In this document: in pieces, positions 1-9,700 of the stretch | How positions within the stretch are numbered: position 1 is the first letter of the stretch | How the letters are laid out: every line of letters starts with the position of its first letter | Source: Cardinalis cardinalis | Lineage: Eukaryota > Chordata > Aves > Passeriformes > Cardinalidae | Direction of reading: 5' to 3' | NCBI GenBank assembly: GCA_014549065.1 | Contig: JACDOX010000038.1 | Coordinates: 775,983-839,982 of the forward strand | DNA length: 64,000 nt | Position numbers and translations under genes: made by a program | The notes under the pieces: generated by a model | Told to the model about the DNA's origin: nothing | Seen by the model: only the letters and a program-made list of their open reading frames with translations | Databases searched by the model: none

Positions 1-3000
1 AAGGCCTGCTTTGTGCTGGAGAAATTGGCTGTGATTAACACTGGTCCTCTTGGCTGAGCTGGGCCACATTCTTCCTCTAACCACAGCTCCCTCTGTTCTC
101 TTTGGCATGTCTGTCTGTGCATCTCCTTTCCCTTCCCCCTCCACGATCCTTTCTGGATCAGCCCTGGTCTNCTTGGCTGCGGCAGGGTGCTCATGGCAGG
201 GGGCTTTGGTGTGACCGTGCACCNTGGCGGTGACGGCGCGGTTCAAACCAGTGCCCGTGTGTGGCAGGCGGTGGCGGCCTGAGAGCCAGCCTGGCCTACC
301 ATTAAAACCCAGTGCTGCGTGCTTGGCTCTTACCAGGGAGGTTTCTTCCAGCCCTTTGCTCAAGCTTTCCTTTGAAACAGCCTTCTCAGCCACAAATCAG
401 TGGGCAGCACATTTCTGTGGGATGCAGACGTGCAAAGATGAGGTGTCTGCTCTGGCGCTGCTGCCTGGAGTAGGGACGCTGTCGCAAGGCCTTGCAGGGT
501 ACGTTAGGGAGAGCTTTTCCTAATCCCAGCCTCCATCTAACTGCTCTGGGAACTGCAGGGTTGATATCTGGGAGATACCAAAGCCAAATGGAGCAGTAAT
601 GGNAAAGTGTAATAATGGAATGGACCTGCAGTTTTGCTGGTGGCAAGTCNGTGTAGCTTGTGGGGTGTGTGCTCAGTTCGGACTGGGCTGGGGAGGATGC
701 AGAGAAGTGATATTACATGGGTACAAGTGAAGCTGTGCAGGGCCTACTTCTGGAAGGCGTGCAGAAAGCTGGGATTGTTTTTTCAGCTTGCTGATGCATC
801 CACGGACAGACACGTGATTGCACACGTGGTGGTCTGCAGCTCCACCAGATCAGTGGGTTTACTTTTCCATCTGCGAGGTGAGGAGGAAAGGTCTTGAGAG
901 CTGTGGAAGCAGGGCAGAAGAGATTGGGTCAGAACAGATTGGGTCACAGTGAATAGATANCTATGTGGTATCAAATTGATAGTCTAAATGTTGTGGTTTG
1001 TATTCAGAACAAGTTGGGACTTGGCTGTTCTGAATCCTTAGGTTTATTTCTGTTGCCATCATCTCTTAACATTTCGGTTTTATGATTCCTGCTTTCGGAA
1101 GATGATGGCAACTTTATGGTCTTTCCACTTGTCCTTGGGCCGCCTGTGAGCTGCCTGGACCTACTCAGCTCATGGCTTTGTAAATGGCAATAATAACTAC
1201 AACAGCAACAATCTGCTGTCTCTGTTGCTATCTGAAGTGCTGTATACGTGTTTCTACAGTAACACAGATCAAAGAGATAGAGACAAACAACCGGTCCCCA
1301 GATTTGTTGTATTTTAGATCCACATTACAGCAAACTAATGGGCTTAGTCACCTGCTTGATGGATGTCTTTTTCTTTTCAAAGGATGGATTTGCTCTTAAG
1401 TAAAGCTGTGCAGAANCTGGGAAGTGCCGCATCAGAGCTTTTGAATTTGGACCACTTGCAGTCCTGACATTCACAAACTCATCCCTATGGGTGGCAAAGA
1501 CAAAGAGGTAAGCTTTTTCAAGTGTCCTAGAAGAAGAGTGTGAGGATGCATCCATCACAGCTGAGTACTTGAGGCTGATGTTGAACATGCCAGATTTGNC
1601 AAGCCCCAGGGTGCAGGGCTGGCTTGGCTGACACCACACACTGTGTACAGTCCCCCTGGTTTACTAGAATTGTCTCCTTATATAAAACATCCTGCCTTGC
1701 CTGGGTCGTGAGTGAGGAGGAAAGCAGAANGCCCTGTGTCAAGAGCACTTATTTTGAAAAGCTCTTAACTTGCAGTAAATCAGAAAGTCTGGGGAAACTT
1801 ATCCAGACTTTTAATTAGCAGGACACCAGCTTTTTAGGATATGTTGCTTTGGCTGCAAGCATTGTTCTGACTTGCAGTAGAGAGGTAGTAACTTGTTTGG
1901 GCGTTGCGGTTTTTTGGAGGGGAAAAGAGGGAAAGCAAATCATGGTGTGACAAGTCAGCAGAACTAATTATGCATGTGTGTTTTATTACACCCNTGGCTT
2001 GGTTTATTCCTAATCCTGAGTCTGCACATCCTCCATGATGTGGAGGCTCTGTACGCCTAGGACCTGTTGAGCCATTAAAAGTGAACCTTAAAGGTAGTAT
2101 CAGGAAGCACTTGTAAGGCTAATATTACTGTAACTAATGCTGTGCTGCAGGCCAGGCACTTACCTCTTGGAAATGGGTCACTGAAGCTAAACAAATTCCC
2201 CCCATCTCAGGCTCTGACCTATATGTAGATTTCAAACCAAGTGAACAAATTGTCAAGGTGCTATTTTTGCATTTACTTTGAATTTGAAGCGTTGACAGTC
2301 TCAGTTCTTAGTCAGTCAGATTTCTAGTAGCAGTGGATTTTTCTTAAAGGACTNGGGTGAATGACTAAAGGTTGAAAACTGGGAAAAACCAGTTTGGGTT
2401 TTTCTTCTGTCAAATAGAATCTGCAGCCCTAAACAAATTATATATTTGTTGTTATTTTTAAAACTAGCCTGGAATTGAAAGACAGCTGCCTGCTTCTGTT
2501 TTCGTGCTTGAATTAAATTTCAAACCTTGACCCATGAAATTGGCAAAATTTCCATTTGGACCCAAGAGAAATTGCTGTTTAGGAAGGTTCTTTATCACTG
2601 CTTCTGAAGCTATAGCCACAGCCCTGGAGGCACCTGGCAGATGACCTTTGTTTTCTATAGGAACTGATGTCAGAGGGCCCTGTAGCTTCCTCACCCAGCA
2701 GAGAAGGAGAGGGACAGAGATGCTGCAACTCCTTGTGGTGCCTTCTATGCTGAGTTTTCAGTGGTGATAGATGGCCCTTGTTGCTGTGGTGGTGACTGTG
2801 TTTGTTTGCATCCTGCTCACTAAATCACCTTCACATAAGATTTATTCTGACTTGCTGAATAGTCTGAGCAGCTTTCAACTGCTGCTTTTTTTTTTCTTTC
2901 TTTTTTTTTAAACGGAAAAGAAAAAACCCAACTTGATTAACTCCTTCCCACCCCTCCCACCTTTCTCTAAGCATGGAATTTCCCTCCTACTATGAAACTA

Positions 3001-4713
3001 TGTAGAGGGCAGGATCAACAGCACTCAGAACAGTACCAGGGACATTAGCAGCTTGTGGACTGCAAATCACAGGGCTATAAACTGGATAAGCTGCCCAGGC
3101 TGCTCTTGGAAAGGGTGCTTAGGGCTCCATATATGAAACGTGCCTGGCAGCTACATTATTGGTATTACTGTTAAGTACTGAGAGAGATGTTAGACTAGAA
3201 AAGATGTCTGTGGTAAGGCACTGCCAGGCACATGCCTGCTCTCCCTAACTACTGTGCTCCTGCGAAGGAAAGATGTGTGTCCTCTCCTGAGGCACAGAGC
3301 ATGGCCACCAGCATGGCCACCCAGCTGGCACGAGCACCAAAAGGAATGTGAAGCTTTTGAATAGCTGGCAAAGGGTGTGAGACAGGGGAACCTTGCAAGG
3401 AGCTAAGCTTAACTTGAAGCTCTCCCTGCAGAGCAGGCCCAGCACAGGTCCTTGCACATTCCCTGGGGGGCTGCCTGCCTGATACGAGCCTTGAGCCCCA
3501 GTGCTCTGGCAAGTCTGTGGTGGGGGAGGACTGCTGGAGATAAAGTGTGTCTCTTCCTCTGCTGCAGGCTGTGCCAGCACTCTGTTCTGCTCCAAGCATG
3601 GCTGTGCTGTGAGTGAGTATGACTGGGTTAATGGAGTATGTCAAGGGAGCGAGGGCAGCATTTGGCAGCGAGCTACTGACTTGTCAGGCCTGGGGAAGTG
3701 GTATGTTACAGCTCAGCTTCTCACACAGAATGAGCCTNTGGCTTAGGGCTGTGGGTTTTTTATTTGTGCCTATACAGACACACACATTTGGAATATATAT
3801 TTTTTTAATATAATTGAAGTGACTTGGATGGCTGATGGCAACACTGGGTTCAGAAATTTGCATTTCTGAAAACAGCCTGGTGATAACACAAGGTGCAGGA
3901 GATGAGCAGGGTCATGACAGTACATTAGAGGATGGTGACTGGGAGAGGGCAGCATTGTCTGCAGGCAGAGGGAGTTCTTCTGGAAGAAACAGAAGTTAAG
4001 AGTCTGGAAGGGCATCAGCAGTGCCTGGTACCAGTGTTAAGTGAACTCATTCACGGTAGTTTCAGCCTTGAAGTTGATGTAACATTTCTTGAAGAGGTCT
4101 TGATCCGAGACCTTTGCTTTCTCTTGACATAGTGAAACAGGCATGTCTTGGGACAAGGGAGGTGTTCCTGGGATTTGGTGAGAAAGGTTCATACCTGTCT
4201 TCTGCTTTTGCTAAGTCCTATTGTCAATCTTTTTGTGGGAGAAAGGGTTGGAGAAGTGTGAGGAAACCTTTCTACCTTTCACTGAATGACAAAGTAAATG
4301 ATACTTTCCTCCTTTAGGAAATCTTTCCCCTTTGATTTGTGGTGTCATTTCACCTTTTCAATTTCAAGGCCACTCTGAAGAATCCCGAATGTCTATCAGA
4401 GGGAAATTTTGAAATGTTGAGATCTGCTGGGTTCAAACTAGCCTGCTGGAGGGTGTGTAGGAGCCCTTGGCTGTGAATCACAGAAACCCAACGGATGCAG
4501 AGCTCTGTAANGTGCCACCTTGTGCTGGTGAGGACCCAGCTGGAGCCCCTTCCGCACATATATCCTTGGTTTTCTCAGCAGCTGGGGGTTGGTGACATGC
4601 AATAGCTCCTTGGTACCCTCTTTGGTACTCGTGCTGGTCTTTCTCCCTTGGGAAGTGTCTTGCCCAGGCTGAAGAAGGTATTGGGTTTGCCTCACTCTCC
4701 TTCTGTCCCACAG
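1..4713. other. Stretch without a supported gene, upstream of the SOCS1-like exon
   Basis: I see no coding exon with plausible splice sites and no recognisable protein motif on either strand. The open frames present are short and mutually overlapping, with ordinary low-complexity composition. A T/A homopolymer-rich patch lies at about 2887-2935. There is no CpG island, so a CpG promoter for the SOCS1-like gene is not in this interval. A non-coding first exon of that gene could still lie here unnoticed. Confidence 0.5.
4702..4713 (+). promoter_or_regulatory. Splice acceptor before the SOCS1-like coding exon
   Basis: A long pyrimidine tract runs into CAG, with the AG at 4712-4713, so the exon would begin at 4714, 66 bases before the start codon at 4780. 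Known SOCS1 genes have a non-coding first exon and carry the entire coding region in exon 2 just after such an acceptor. The layout supports a real two-exon gene. The matching first exon was not identified. Confidence 0.55.
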
Positions 4714-4718
4714 GCTGG

Positions 4719-4802
4719 ATGCAAAGGAGGAAGCATGGTAAAGGCAGCATCTCTCCAGGATTCATGGGCTCTTTGAGAGATGATCAGAGGGAGGCCAGAT
4801 GA
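4719..4802 (+). other. Upstream open reading frame 1 (28 codons incl. stop), overlaps main start
   Basis: The first ATG after the predicted acceptor opens a short frame that ends at TGA 4800-4802, past the main ATG at 4780 and in a different frame. Upstream AUGs are known to repress translation of mammalian SOCS1. Their presence here suggests, without proving, the same control. Confidence 0.4.
4735..4776 (+). other. Upstream open reading frame 2 (13 residues), in the main frame
   Basis: A second upstream ATG is in frame with the main coding region but stops at TGA 4774-4776, three bases before the main ATG. This stop also shows that the coding region cannot extend upstream of 4780 without splicing. 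A leaky-scanning or reinitiation role is inference. Confidence 0.4.
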
Positions 4803-5463
4803 CCTGCACAACACACAGAGCACTGTTTCTCCTCTGCAAAGGCAGCATCGGAGTGTTCTCCCCAGCCCCACGCCGCCCAGCTTGCCCGATCGTTTCCGGA
4901 TGTTTCGCAGCTGCGAGTGGGAAGTCCTGGAGCGATCCCTCAATATCCTCCAGGCCAGTGACTTCTACTGGGGCCCCTTGTCCGTGGGGGAGGCTCACGC
5001 CAAGCTCCAGCGGGAGCCTGTAGGCACCTACTTGGTGCGAGACAGCTCGCAGGGGAACTGCTTGTTCAGCCTGAGCGTGCGGATGCCCACNGGGCCCGTC
5101 AGCCTTCGAATCTCTTTCCAGGAGGGCTATTTCCGCCTCAAGAACTGGTTTTCAGACTGTGTGGTCCAGCTGCTGGAGCTGGTGGTGGCGGGGACCCGGA
5201 ACAACCCCTTGCACTTTGATGAGATGGGGGGAACTCCCCTGGTCTTCTCTGAGCCCTTGTGCCGGAGCCGCCGGGCAGTGCCCACGCTGCGGGAATTGTG
5301 CTGCCGGAGCCTTCCTGCTGGTGCTGCGACAGAGGACAGAGCAGGGCTGGGGGGCTCCTTGGCAACGTGTCCGAGGGAAGAGGTGTTCTCACCTCTGGAC
5401 AGAAAGGGAGGGTCAGAGGGGAGCGTTGGCCCCAGCCCCTCTCTCTCCTGGGCTAGGAGATGA
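4780..5463 (+). CDS. SOCS1-like suppressor of cytokine signalling, SH2 protein with reduced SOCS box
   Basis: This is a single-exon frame of 227 residues. SOCS1-family proteins bind phosphotyrosine on JAKs and cytokine receptors, block the kinase through a kinase-inhibitory region (KIR), and recruit an elongin/Cullin5 ligase through the SOCS box. Visible here are a KIR-like segment (about 38-49, RFRMFRSCEWEV), an extended helix, and an SH2 domain from FYWGPLSV at 62-69 to about 155. The SH2 has the phosphotyrosine-binding arginine at R87 in YLVRDSS. The SH2 core resembles SOCS1 more than SOCS3, but the linker (TPLVFSEPL, 152-160) recalls SOCS3/CISH. A perfect BC-box pattern follows at 169-178 (TLRELCCRSL). 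After it I find no Cullin5 box in any frame; the tail is Gly/Ser/Pro-rich and looks non-conserved. The N at 5091 falls in an ACN codon, so residue 104 is Thr regardless. The ATG at 4780 has a purine at -3 and an in-frame stop at 4774. It may be a SOCS1 paralogue present in non-mammals; the exact orthologue is uncertain. Confidence 0.8.
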   Translation: MIRGRPDDLHNTQSTVSPLQRQHRSVLPSPTPPSLPDRFRMFRSCEWEVLERSLNILQASDFYWGPLSVGEAHAKLQREPVGTYLVRDSSQGNCLFSLSVRMPXGPVSLRISFQEGYFRLKNWFSDCVVQLLELVVAGTRNNPLHFDEMGGTPLVFSEPLCRSRRAVPTLRELCCRSLPAGAATEDRAGLGGSLATCPREEVFSPLDRKGGSEGSVGPSPSLSWARR

Positions 5464-6310
5464 TGGATGCATATGGGAGATGAAAGGAGATGCCTCTTTT
5501 ATGGCTGCGCTTCTGGGATGTGTGCCACACCAGTGATGCTGGACTGGCTGCTGGGAGAGGAAGGGGGAGGGCAGAGGGAGCAGAGCTTGAACCCAGTGGC
5601 TGTGACAGATGTGTCCTCATACATACACAGTGAGTGTGACTTTCCCAAACATGCCTGGGGTAAAGCCAGACCTAAAGAGCAGACATTGGCACTGCCACCA
5701 AGTCCTGCTCTTTGCTCCATTTATAACTTAAAAGCTTCAGAAAAAGGTGAGCTGCCCGTCTTCCCAGATCCACCCTGTGTTCTCTTCTACCCCAAAGTGC
5801 TTGAGCTCATTTCTGCCTCGAATCTGCCCTGGTGGAGTGCAGCTGAGTCCAGTCCCACAGCAGTGCAGCTTGGACATCGATGGGCATGAGCCTTGTGCTG
5901 ACCCACGAAGCTGTGGTGGAGCAAGAGCATGTTTCACTCCTTGCAGCACAAACGTGATGCCTGTTACTTCAGAGGCTGGTGTTTGCACCAAGTGAAACCA
6001 TTGCAGCCATGCATACGTGCAGCTTCACTGGCTTTTGCATTGCTTTATTCGATTGGATTTTGGAGAGTGAAGATGGGTTATGCTGTACTTAAGGGCATGG
6101 CATTCCTGCAGATAACCCTGGTCTGGAGAGCTGTATCTGCCCTGGGAGGGTGTGAAGAGATGGGATCCTGCACCCTTTCTTAAGCTCATGTGATAGTGTG
6201 CTGCTGCCATCTGTCGAGCATCAGAAGATGTTTTGGTTTTGCCTCTGAAAGGCAAGGAATTTTTTATATAAAACTTCTAAAATTTTAATAAAATTTTTAT
6301 ATTGATTTTT
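5464..6310 (+). other. Putative 3' UTR of the SOCS1-like gene
   Basis: There is no convincing coding sequence between the stop codon and the A/T-rich stretch ending near 6310. Short frames here do not resemble the missing Cullin5 box. The region ends in a strongly A/T-rich block that carries a canonical poly(A) signal, giving a 3' UTR of roughly 850 bases. Confidence 0.45.
6287..6292 (+). terminator. Poly(A) signal AATAAA, SOCS1-like gene
   Basis: A canonical AATAAA sits in an A/T-rich block about 820 bases after the stop codon, with T-rich sequence downstream. It is the first strong signal after the coding region. Cleavage has not been observed directly. Confidence 0.45.
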
Positions 6311-9300
6311 AAAAGTCAGTGAATACTTGGTGATAACTTCATTCCCTTTTAATGTTAGAAGCCCAGTTAGTTTAGTGCCCAGGCTTGGCAATCAANCTGA
6401 AACGGAATAAGTGCATTTCTCATAAAGAACGAAAGCAGAGCATAAATGAGTGGTCCTAGCTGGGAACATTAAACTTAAATTCATCTTGTAGTGTAATGTA
6501 GTGAAGAATTTTCTAAACAGAGAATACTTCTGAAAATCTCAGCCCTACATTTTTCGAAAGTTTTTTTAGTACCTCAAAATTTGTACTGAGTGTTTGAAAA
6601 AAATTAGTAATTTAAGATCTTAGAACAGGGCACGGCATCAGTGAACTTGAACTGGTGAGTATGAGTACAAATGNGAGGAACACAGTTGGCTTAAATAGGG
6701 TCATGGTTCATTTCAGGGATAGTCGGTATGATGTCTTCAAAATAAGTGATTGAAAACAGCTACATGAAAGAAGAAATTCAGATACTCTAAAATTTGAGCC
6801 AAACTATTTTATAGGCTGCTAAACATCCGTAGCTGGGCAGACAGCCTACTTTGCTAATGCTGACTTTCCTCTTCAGACCTGTATGGAAGAAAAAAGCTGA
6901 ACAGGGGAAGAGAATACACTGAATTTGCTCTATTGTCTTCAACTGTTTTATGTGAAGTGTGTGGTCAGCACAGAGAGAGATACAGGCTGTGATTCATCAG
7001 AGGAGCCTAACTTAGACACTGAATTATTCTCTGGAGGGCTTTGTTGCTCTGCTGGCAGTGAGGTGCCTGGCTGCCTGTCTCAGGACATTGGCTTATCAAC
7101 CAAAGTAGTTAGATAAGTGTCAGGGAAGTGGTGATCTTGTCCTTGCTGCGTGCTCCTTCCAGCTGCAGGGAGGCCAGAGGCAGCTCAATGGCCCTTGCAG
7201 GTACTGTGTCTCAGCCCAGTGCAAAAGCAGGAGCTGGGATTGTTCATTTCTGCAGGGTGTGTGCCCTGTCGTGGCTGACATGTGGGCATAGTGTTGCTTG
7301 CTGCCAGCATCTCAGGTGGCTCTGGGACCGTTCCCNGGCTCTTGGGTGAAGGCCCTGCCTCAGCAGGCTCAGCCACACAGCTGCCCTCCTTCTCTGCCAT
7401 GGAAGAGTGGGACTGGATCTGCTGGCCCAGCATCATGTCCACCCCTCGATCCTTTGCTTTCTTGAGGGTGTCTGTTGAAGTGCCTTGGCTCCCTTCCTGC
7501 CTTCCCTTCAGAAAGCAGGGTGGCAGAGGAGCAGTGTAATTTCTTCCATGTTAAGAACTGAGCACAGGAATGCTTCTGTTTTCTGGCCACAGTTATACCT
7601 CACTGAGGGAAGAGCTTTCTGATGATATTGCTCTGACCTGGCTGTGAACTGCTTTCATTTGGCCGCAAATGAGCATCTTGGGTTGTGCAGCTGGGGGGCT
7701 GCAGAGGAGTCCTATTTGCAGCCTGGATTGCACTTCAGGAAAATCACACCATGGGAAAAGGAAATAGTTTGCATTTTAATAAAGTCTACTTTATTTTGTT
7801 CTTTTTTTTTTTTTTTTTAATTGCGCAGCAAGCACTAGTCTCAGTCTTACAAGTAAGTCAATTCCATGCAGGGCTGCAGCGAATTGATTTGAGATCTGTG
7901 GATGAAAAGCAGTGAATTACTGCCAAGCATTGTTATATTGAGGAAGTTGAAAGCACATCATGTGTGAGTATCCTCATTATTCCCAAGGAGAGGTCACTCT
8001 GCAGATCAGGATTGGTGCAAGAAAGGGAATCAATGTAGAAAGAACAGGAAAGTAAAAAGTGCATTGGCTGAGGCAAGCACTAGAATCCTTCATTCCTAGA
8101 ATCCTTGGATGTTGGAAGAGAAACCTTTTTCTTTCAGCTCTTGAGAAAAAAGATGTACAAAGCAAAAGGGTAAGAATTTACTTCCATGGGGTAACACTAT
8201 CCTGCTGCTTTCATTAGAGTGGGAGATATTCACTTTAATGACCCTGCCTCTGAACGGGTCCCTCTGTCACGTAGGAGTAGCTCCTGGTGGTCTGTATCCA
8301 AATGTTTCTTTTGGTGGCTCCTAAGGGGACTTAAAAAGAAATTGCAAACTTCCTCACAACCTCTTGAGCACCATTTGGGGAATAGAAGAAAATTGTTTGC
8401 ATTTTTATATGTTATGTTATACATTTCTCCAGCTGACTCATTTCACTTTGTCAAGGAAACTTACACAGGCTTTGCAGATGTTTTTTTTCAAGTGTTCTTC
8501 CTAACAGCAGAAGTTGAAAAGTTTAGTGCTTGTGAGGGGCTTCCCCTACCATGCTGTGAAGGGCCTGGATCTCAGTCCCAATATGCTGCAGGCATCCAGC
8601 AGGAAACGGCTCTTTGTCTGCTCCCAACTAGCTGTCCGTTGGTAGTGCTCTGGGGCCCCAAGGGTTAATTTCCCAAAATTCTTCACTGGAACTTGCTAAT
8701 AACTTCCATATGTACCCATGTGTGTGCTCAGGAGGGGCCCCACAGCCATCAGCTCTTGTAATAATACTTGATTACCTCTGACATAAAGGTCTGTATGTCG
8801 TTAGGGATCAGGATTCACAAAAATTCACAAAAAGACACAAGTTTGTGCAAAAACACTTTAAAAATGTATTAACATTTGGTCATCCTCAGTGATTGGGAAA
8901 TGAATTCTTAGGTAGTCAAGCTTCAAAATCAAGTCTGTGTACACACAGGATTGTGTGTAAGGTCTCAGTTTTGACCCTTACCCTGATGTCCCTCCAAAAA
9001 TGTGTATTTGGTCTTATGTGTCATTAGTTTTTAAGTGTGCAAAACCCCTTGATTTACAACACACTTTGGCTAGGGAAATGTGATGGGTTTGTCTGATGGA
9101 GTTCGTTTTGCCCCAGTTCCTCAGATGTTTGGCATCTGTACAATTAAAACTGCACGCACTGGAGCTTTCTGCCTGCCCTGTGTCATTCCCTGGTGCAAAG
9201 GCCAGGCTGCTGAGGGCAGCCTTCAGAGAGAAAGCAGGTGTTAGAGGGATTGGGAGATGTGGCAGAGTCGCTCTGAAACTCCTGATGCCGCCCTGCAGAG

Positions 9301-9529
9301 CTGCCTGGGTCTTGGCAGGCTCCTGCTGCCTTCTGATCTCAGCTGGGGCTGGCGGAGCTGAGGTTTTGATTCAGGCAAAGCAAAGTACTTCCAAACGTTT
9401 CCTGTGCAAGGGCTGGCTCAATAGTAGGACTCTTCAGCCAGAAAAGAGATGGCTGAGGTCTGTGGCAGAGATCTGTAAAGCCTAAATGCTATCGAGTAGG
9501 TGACCATGTGTTTTCTTAAAAATCCAGGG
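6311..9529. other. Intergenic stretch, no gene seen
   Basis: No exon, RNA gene or clear repeat was recognised. A T-homopolymer lies at about 7801-7819. The 149-residue open frame at 8219-8668 has no recognisable motif and no supporting splice or promoter context, so it was not called. Confidence 0.45.
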
Positions 9530-9700
9530 AGGCATCTGATGAAATACTTCAAGACTCAAAAGGAGACATTTCTTCATGTGACGTGTCACAGCTTAAGCTG
9601 TGGAAATCCCTGCCACAGGCCACCAGCAAGGCTAACCTCTGTGTGGGTACAAAAAGGGATTAATGGTGATTGATGGAGCACCTCTGGAGGAGGAAAAGCA
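9530..9700 (+). repeat. Old CR1-type LINE 3' fragment
   Basis: The stretch around 9598-9665 reads like the 3' part of sauropsid CR1 elements: 'ggaaatccctgccacagg', then a degenerate spacer, then 'acaaaaagggatta'. It is heavily diverged and has no open reading frame, so it is an inactive fragment. The boundaries are approximate and were judged by eye. Confidence 0.5.

Noticed and set aside
5330..5460. Frameshifted Cullin5 box after the SOCS BC-box
   Set aside because: All three forward frames were read and none resembles the expected leucine-proline motif, so a simple one-base shift does not explain the missing half.
8219..8668. 149-residue open frame on the + strand
   Set aside because: No motif, no promoter or splice evidence, and it contains runs of sequence typical of non-coding DNA.
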